A DNA stretch of 64,000 nucleotides from Akkermansiaceae bacterium. GTDB lineage: Bacteria > Verrucomicrobiota > Verrucomicrobiia > Verrucomicrobiales > Akkermansiaceae. The translations under genes were made by a program, and so were the position numbers. The DNA lies in NCBI GenBank assembly GCA_024233135.1, contig JACKPZ010000021.1, positions 7,860-71,859 on the forward strand, read 5' to 3'. The notes beneath the pieces were generated by a model that searched no databases, was not told the origin of the DNA, and saw only the letters and a list, made by a program, of their open reading frames with translations. How positions within the stretch are numbered: position 1 is the stretch's first letter; each line of letters opens with the position of its first letter. This document shows, in pieces, positions 59,486 to 64,000 of this stretch.

Positions 59486-59514
59486 AGGCTAGGGGCCGCC
59501 CCGGTGGCCTGCAA
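59486..59514 (-). promoter_or_regulatory. Candidate promoter of the fumarase gene
   Basis: On the minus strand TTGCAG (59514-59509), 17 bases and TAGCCT (59491-59486), then CCGCC, lie 14 bases before the ATG. Together with tRNA-Asp and tatA it is one of the three best cases of the recurrent pattern. Confidence 0.55.
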
Positions 59515-59680
59515 ACCGAATCACCGGCGCTCGCAAGACGGGCGCTGGATTCCGCAAAATCCGCGGCTCGCCCGGGATGGCGAACGTCGCGCGCGAAAAA
59601 TATCGTCCGGCGGGACAAACTTCAGGTCGCCCGATGATTCACGTTGCGGGAAACGCGCTCGACGGCTTGAATCCGCAACG

Positions 59681-60865
59681 ATGTCAACGGAAACGCGGTC
59701 GGAACGCCCCGGAGTCGGGCGGATGCTGATGATCATGGCCTGTGTGGTCGTCATCGTCGCCGGCCTCAAGGCGGCTCAGAATTTCTTCCTGCCCGTGCTG
59801 CTCGCGTTCTTCGTGGCCACCGTGAGTTTTCCCGTCACCGACGCGCTGACCCGCCGGCGGGTGCCGCGCTCGATCGCCGTGTTTCTCACCGTGCTGGTCG
59901 ATTTCCTGTTCATCGCCGCCGTCGCCACGCTCGGCATCGTCCTGATGCAGGACCTGCAGATGAAGTGGAACACGAAGTATGCCGGCGAGTTCAACAGCCA
60001 GGTGCGGACGGCCTCGGTGGAACTGGCCGGGAAACTCGACGACTGGGGCGTGCCCGACGCCCAAGGGAAGATCCAGGAGGTGGTCGAAAACAACCTCTCC
60101 AACCTGCGCCAGATCCGCTTCGAGCGCATCTGGGACCTCGGCACCGGCATGCTCGGTCATGTGATGGGCTTCCTCGGCGCGGTGACGATTCTCCTGATCC
60201 TGATGGTCTTCATGCTGTCCGAGGCGAAGAATTTCGGCGCCGCTTTCGAAGCCATCGGAAAGGCCCATGGTCCGAATTTCTCCCGGGCCGTCCACGCCAC
60301 CCGTGACATCCAGCGCTACCTCGCCATCAAGACGGTCATCAGCCTCATCACCGGCCTGCTCGCCGGCCTTCTCTGCTGGGCGGCGGGACTCGATTTCTTC
60401 ATCCTGTGGGGCATCGTCGCCTTCGCCCTGAACTTCATCCCGGTCATCGGCTCGCTCATCGCCGGCATCCCGCCGATGATCCTCGCGCTGCTCACCGCCG
60501 GGCTGCCCAACGCGCTGCTCGTCGGCGGCGGCTACCTCCTCATCAACAACTTCCTCGGCAGTTTCCTCGAACCCATCTTCGTCGGCCGCCGCTTCGGAAT
60601 TTCCACACTGGTCGTCGTCGTCTCGGTCATGTTCTGGGGCTGGGTCTGGGGTCCCTTCGGCATGTTGCTCGCCGTGCCTCTCACCATGATGATCAAGGTG
60701 GGGCTCGAAGGCAGCCGCGAGTTCCACTGGATCGCCGTCGCCATGTCCGCCGGCAAGGGCGAGCAACGCCTTGCCGCCGAGCCCGCCACCCAGCGTCTGG
60801 AGATGGTCGAGCGGTCGGGAGTCACCCCGATGCCGCAGGTGGATGCCAACAGTGGCGGAGGTTGA
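59681..60865 (+). CDS. AI-2E family transporter (permease)
   Basis: The 394-residue inner-membrane protein has about seven to eight transmembrane helices: two near the N-terminus (15-75), a soluble insert (about 95-150), and a C-terminal bundle (160-350) with RYLAIKTVISLITGLLAG and NFIPVIGSLIAGIPP, typical of the AI-2E (PerM/TqsA) family. Its members export small molecules, the best known being autoinducer-2, or exchange Na+ and H+. The substrate is unknown. Divergent from fumarase, with 209 bases between starts; ctaA follows 45 bases later. Confidence 0.92.
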   Translation: MSTETRSERPGVGRMLMIMACVVVIVAGLKAAQNFFLPVLLAFFVATVSFPVTDALTRRRVPRSIAVFLTVLVDFLFIAAVATLGIVLMQDLQMKWNTKYAGEFNSQVRTASVELAGKLDDWGVPDAQGKIQEVVENNLSNLRQIRFERIWDLGTGMLGHVMGFLGAVTILLILMVFMLSEAKNFGAAFEAIGKAHGPNFSRAVHATRDIQRYLAIKTVISLITGLLAGLLCWAAGLDFFILWGIVAFALNFIPVIGSLIAGIPPMILALLTAGLPNALLVGGGYLLINNFLGSFLEPIFVGRRFGISTLVVVVSVMFWGWVWGPFGMLLAVPLTMMIKVGLEGSREFHWIAVAMSAGKGEQRLAAEPATQRLEMVERSGVTPMPQVDANSGGG

Positions 60866-60910
60866 GGCAATTGCGCTGGAAATGCGCCGCCCGCCCGCCA
60901 TGGTGCGCGC

Positions 60911-61921
60911 ATGTCGATGACGCGCTTCCAGAAAACCGCGGTGGCCGCCTTGGTATCCGTGCTTTTCCTGATGTTCGTCGGAGCCATTGTGCGGGTCACC
61001 GGCTCCGGCATGGGATGCCCCGATTGGCCGACCTGCTGGGGTTGCCTGATCCCGCCGACCTCGGTGGAAGAGGTGGATTTCGACCGCCTGCCGATCGAGC
61101 GCTTCCAGCAGAAGGCGAAACGCATGGGCCGCGATCCCTCGACCATCACCGAGGAAACGTTGCGCGCCGAGTTCAACCCGCGGCATGTCTGGACCGAGTA
61201 CGTGAACCGTTTGTGCAGTCTGCCGGTCGGCTTCTTCTCGCTGGCCACGTTCATCGCGGCGTTCTGGCAGCGGCCGAAACGACCGCTCGTGTTCTGGATG
61301 GCCTTCGGATCGCTCGTCGTCGTGCTCGTCAACGCGTGGATGGGCGCCCGCGTGGTTTACAGCGGGCTGCATCCCGGCGTGCTCACGACCCACCTCGCGC
61401 TGGCGATGGCGCTCACCGGCATGCTTGTCTACTGCGCGTGGCGCGGCACCGATCGCCCGTGGCGGGCGGATGTCGAGCCGTCGAAACGCGGTGTCGTCCG
61501 GTTCTGGGCCGGGGTGCTGCTCGTCGTCATCGTCGCGGAAGGGATCCTTGGCGCCCAGGTCCGTGAGATCACCGATGAACTCGCGAAGTCGCACATCGAC
61601 ATGCCGCGCTCGGGGTGGATCGAGGAACTCGAAACCTCATGGGTCTATCTGCTCCACCGCAGTTTCTCGTGGGTCATTCTCGGCATGGCCATCCTCACCG
61701 TGGTTCATGGCCGCGCCCATGTCCGCGGAGGTCCCGGCAGGGTGGGCTGGGTGATCTTCGCCATCGTCGTCATCCAGATGATCCTCGGTCTGGTGATGTC
61801 GCAGGTGCACATCTATTCGTGGGTGCAGGTGCTGCACGTCGGTCTCGCGGCCGTCCTTCTCACCTTCGTATGGCTCTGGAACTTCGGCCTCGCGCCCGGT
61901 CGGGAAACCTCTCAGTCCTGA
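60911..61921 (+). CDS. ctaA: Heme A synthase (CtaA/COX15)
   Basis: The 336-residue inner-membrane enzyme oxidises heme O to heme A for aa3-type cytochrome oxidases. It has eight transmembrane helices and begins with AIVRVTGSGMGCPDWPTCWG, where the two cysteines form the family's disulfide pair. His ligands lie in EYVNRLCSLP (helix region), THLALAM and HVGLAA. It is evidence for aerobic respiration. The last 10 bases overlap the end of the convergent nadD gene. Confidence 0.95.
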   Translation: MSMTRFQKTAVAALVSVLFLMFVGAIVRVTGSGMGCPDWPTCWGCLIPPTSVEEVDFDRLPIERFQQKAKRMGRDPSTITEETLRAEFNPRHVWTEYVNRLCSLPVGFFSLATFIAAFWQRPKRPLVFWMAFGSLVVVLVNAWMGARVVYSGLHPGVLTTHLALAMALTGMLVYCAWRGTDRPWRADVEPSKRGVVRFWAGVLLVVIVAEGILGAQVREITDELAKSHIDMPRSGWIEELETSWVYLLHRSFSWVILGMAILTVVHGRAHVRGGPGRVGWVIFAIVVIQMILGLVMSQVHIYSWVQVLHVGLAAVLLTFVWLWNFGLAPGRETSQS

Positions 61922-62490
61922 TAGAGCCGCTTTTCAACGATCCACCCAGCCACCAACGGATCCACCCACGGATGGGTGCGTTCGCCGGCGGCGAAGGCGG
62001 TCCGGATCTCGGTCGAACTCGCCGGATGCGGCGCGGAGAGAGGGTGCATGACATATCCCTCGCGCGGCTCGGGTGTTTCTCCGCGGCCGAAAACGAGAAA
62101 CTCGACGCAGGCGGCGAGTCGTTCCGGGTGATTCCATCGCGGAAGCGCGGACCATTGGTCGGTCCCGAGGATCCAGAACAGGCGGGCGGATGGAAACCTC
62201 TCCCGCATCGCCTCCGCGGTCTGCCATGAGTAGGAAACTCCGCCCCGTCGCAGTTCGATATCGTCAATGACAGCCCAGTCGTTCCCGCGGGTCGCGCGGC
62301 GCAACATTTCCACCCGGTCGGCCCCGTCGGCCGGACGGCTGCCGGTTTTGTGCGGCGAGATCCGGCACGGCAGGAAACGCACTTCGTCGAGGTCCATCGC
62401 GTCCCGGGCCACCGTCGCGATCCGCAGGTGGCCAAGGTGCACCGGATCGAACGTTCCGCCGAACAAGGCGATGCGGCGTTCCTCAGACAT
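61912..62490 (-). CDS. nadD: Nicotinate-nucleotide adenylyltransferase
   Basis: The 192-residue enzyme joins ATP and nicotinate mononucleotide in NAD synthesis. It has the GGTFDPVHLGHL motif (residues 11-22) and the closing ISSTxIR-type signature SSTEIRTAFAAGE. LGTDQWSALPRW corresponds to the family's GxDxxxxLxxW stretch. Length is normal. It overlaps the PAS-AraC gene by eight bases and is probably translated after it. Confidence 0.95.
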   Translation of the reverse strand: MSEERRIALFGGTFDPVHLGHLRIATVARDAMDLDEVRFLPCRISPHKTGSRPADGADRVEMLRRATRGNDWAVIDDIELRRGGVSYSWQTAEAMRERFPSARLFWILGTDQWSALPRWNHPERLAACVEFLVFGRGETPEPREGYVMHPLSAPHPASSTEIRTAFAAGERTHPWVDPLVAGWIVEKRLYQD

Positions 62491-63226
62491 GGCGCTTGCG
62501 GTGGTCCCGGTAGGTTGCCGGCGGCATGCCGACCGTCGCCCGGAACTGGCGGGTGAACGATGTCTGGTCGCCATAGCCACAGGTCAGCGCGATTTCCGCA
62601 ACCGGCCGCGCCGTCGTCTCCAGCAATTCCGCCGCATGGCCGATCCGCGTCTTGCGGATGAACGCACTGGTGCTCAGTTGAAATACCTTGCGCATCCGGC
62701 GGTCGAGCTGCGTGCTCGAGAGCCCCGCCACTTTCGCCAGTTCCGAGGGCGGGAGCGGCTCGTCCATGTTCTTCCGGATGTGCTCGACCACCCTGCGAAG
62801 GCCGCGCATTTCGCCGCCCGCCAGGGTGGGTGTGCGAAGGTCGCGCGAGATCGATGCCAACCCGATCACCTCGCCGGACGCGTTGCGCAGGGCTGTCTTG
62901 GTGGCGAGATACCAGCCGACACCGCCATCGCGGTTGGTCACCAGTTCGAGATTGTCGCTGATCTCCCGACCGCCTTCCAGAACGGCCCGGTCCTGCTCGC
63001 GGTAGGTGCGCGCGAGGTATTCGGGAAAGAAATCATCGGCCGTTTTTCCTAACAAAATTTCCGGATCGGAAAACCCAAGCCGTTCCGCGAACGCGGGGTT
63101 GGCCGCGCGGTAGCGCCGATCGCGGTCCTTCATGCAGAACACCACGTCCGGAAGGCGGGCGAACAGACGCACGCAGAACGCGGGCGAGGCGACTTGATCG
63201 AGAAATCCGCGGTCCGTATCCGGCAT
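62483..63226 (-). CDS. PAS-domain AraC-family transcriptional regulator
   Basis: The 247-residue protein joins an N-terminal PAS domain (about 15-130, PDVVFCMKDRDRRYRAANPAF...LGKTADDFF) to a C-terminal AraC/XylS domain with two helix-turn-helix units (about 145-245, VAGLSSTQLDRRMRKVF and IALTCGYGDQTSFTRQF). The PAS domain may bind a small ligand or cofactor; neither the signal nor the target genes can be inferred. It overlaps nadD, though a role in NAD control would be speculation. Confidence 0.9.
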   Translation of the reverse strand: MPDTDRGFLDQVASPAFCVRLFARLPDVVFCMKDRDRRYRAANPAFAERLGFSDPEILLGKTADDFFPEYLARTYREQDRAVLEGGREISDNLELVTNRDGGVGWYLATKTALRNASGEVIGLASISRDLRTPTLAGGEMRGLRRVVEHIRKNMDEPLPPSELAKVAGLSSTQLDRRMRKVFQLSTSAFIRKTRIGHAAELLETTARPVAEIALTCGYGDQTSFTRQFRATVGMPPATYRDHRKRHV

Positions 63227-63262
63227 CGTCGCCCGCAGGGTGGTCCCGTCGCCGGGACCGGG

Positions 63263-64000
63263 TCAAGCCGCTGTCGCCGGGGCCTGGATCAACAGGCACT
63301 CTTCGAGGAAGGGCTGCAGCTCGTGCAACAAGGCCGATCCCGAGGCCTCGAACTGATCGCGGAACAAGTCCTCGATCCGCCGCAGGGCGTATTCGAGATC
63401 CGAATTCACCAGTTCGCCCGGGCTGCCGCGCAGGATCGCCGCCAGCACCACGTGCCGCCCCTGCCGGGCGATCACCTTGCGGCGGTCGGCCACCTCGAAC
63501 GATGGCCGGAACATGCCTTCGGGACCGCGCAACATGGTCGCGATCCGTTGCGCCGAGCCTGAAACCCGCCGCACCGACGCGTGACGCGCCGGATCGCTGC
63601 TCGCGAAGGAGACCAAGGCGAGGCTGTCGGCGTCGAAGAGAAAGACCTCCTCCACTTGGAAACGCCGCGTCTTTTCGAACACGATCTCCTCGTAGGTGCG
63701 GCTCGTGAAAAGCGCTTTCATGTGCCACAGGAAGCGATCGAATGTCCCCGGCGAGTGAAAGGGACGCGCCGACGGCGTGTGCTCCGCGAGCGCCCGGCGG
63801 ATGGTCGCCCGCAGCATCGGCTCAAGATACGTGTCGATGCCGTTTTCCTTGGCATAGACCGCCTTGCGCACCGCGCCCTCGACGATCGGCCCGAAGGCCT
63901 CGCGCAGGTCTTCGTCGGTGAAATCCGGAAGTTCTTCGGGTTCCACGGTTTCCATCTCGACGGGCGGAACGCTGGTATCGATGGAAAACGGCGAGTCCAA
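63263..64000 (-). CDS. Protein cut by the right edge, unknown (OmpA-associated sensor-like domain)
   Basis: The open frame runs off the right edge; the first visible codon is TTG and the true start may lie outside. The 245 visible residues start acidic, then show TYEEIVFEKTRRFQVEEVFLFDADSLALVSFAS (about 100-135) and a helical C-terminus that ends in LIQAPATAA. The central stretch resembles the sensor-like segment before OmpA domains in some large bacterial proteins (xxVFLIHRETGLLLxxV), but no OmpA domain follows. It lies 37 bases before the PAS-AraC gene on the same strand. Function is unknown. Confidence 0.6.
   Translation of the reverse strand: MDSPFSIDTSVPPVEMETVEPEELPDFTDEDLREAFGPIVEGAVRKAVYAKENGIDTYLEPMLRATIRRALAEHTPSARPFHSPGTFDRFLWHMKALFTSRTYEEIVFEKTRRFQVEEVFLFDADSLALVSFASSDPARHASVRRVSGSAQRIATMLRGPEGMFRPSFEVADRRKVIARQGRHVVLAAILRGSPGELVNSDLEYALRRIEDLFRDQFEASGSALLHELQPFLEECLLIQAPATAA

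Noticed and set aside
56517..59492. A 991-codon open frame on the plus strand opposite fumarase and the membrane operon
   Set aside because: It lies opposite well-supported genes with catalytic motifs, has no recognisable domain, and long antisense frames are common in GC-rich sequence.
59684..61594. A 636-codon minus-strand frame opposite the AI-2E permease and ctaA
   Set aside because: Rich in His, Asp, Glu and Arg as expected for the complement of membrane-protein codons; no domain.
1..64000. CRISPR arrays, insertion sequences, prophage or integrase genes, rRNA
   Set aside because: Looked for direct repeats with regular spacers, transposase or integrase motifs and rRNA-like stretches, and saw none.

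Overview
The window reads as a chromosomal, GC-rich segment (roughly 60% GC by eye) from an aerobic, Gram-negative member of the Verrucomicrobiota, probably near the Verrucomicrobiaceae/Akkermansiaceae. This placement is inferred from gene content, not from a search. Pointers are an oversized GreA-like protein as in the PVC group, an SHD1-domain secreted protein, a long-form HisG, a 34-residue bS22/mS38-like basic protein, a secreted GH109 oxidoreductase-fold protein, and heme A synthase plus HiPIP (respiration). No prophage, insertion sequence, CRISPR array or defence island was seen. The replicon looks like core genome with accessory secreted proteins, packed in short operons on both strands.

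Layout. 0.1-2.8 kb: hisG, a tiny ribosomal-type gene with a terminator, an RluA-type pseudouridine synthase and a NIF3 protein. 2.9-3.2 kb: two divergent tRNA-Gly genes. 3.2-11 kb: cell-envelope block with a secreted protein, a beta-barrel, a fused Wzz/tyrosine kinase, a Wza-like SLBB lipid-independent export protein, a PDZ protein and the Prc protease. 11-17 kb: YggS, DUF971, RecG, two RNA methyltransferases and a Tat-exported HiPIP. 17-22 kb: murI, then glmM, a solo left-handed beta-helix acetyltransferase and glmS, which together cover most of UDP-GlcNAc supply. 22-29 kb (minus strand): DUF2064-like protein, MgtE, DUF3472 protein, S9 peptidase, SpoIIAA-like and host-attachment-like proteins.

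29-38 kb: zinc-ribbon membrane protein, ligA, SHD1 protein, der, tRNA-Asp, fabD, a coiled-coil secreted protein and GH109. 38-45 kb: glutaredoxin-like protein, an ECF sigma/membrane protein/PDZ operon, the giant GreA-like factor, enolase and a GDSL esterase. 45-50 kb (minus): a second SLBB protein, a double-module siroheme-decarboxylase-like protein, a REP-like hairpin pair, cca and menaquinone methyltransferase, then a DEDDh exonuclease overlapping a membrane-anchored protein with a PD-DxK-like signature. 50-64 kb: a 971-residue secreted endonuclease I, znuA, an endonuclease/exonuclease/phosphatase lipoprotein, tatA, a three-gene membrane operon with NlpC/P60, class I fumarase, an AI-2E family permease, ctaA, nadD, a PAS-AraC regulator and a gene cut by the right edge.

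Across the window several genes are preceded by the same promoter shape: TTGnnn, 16-18 bases, then TAGCCT/TAGCGT or a close variant, usually followed by CCGC and a very short leader. This recurring signal, the REP-like hairpins, the exonuclease/PD-DxK pair, the glmM-LbH-glmS cluster and a shared C-terminal module on two secreted hydrolases are the most interesting observations.
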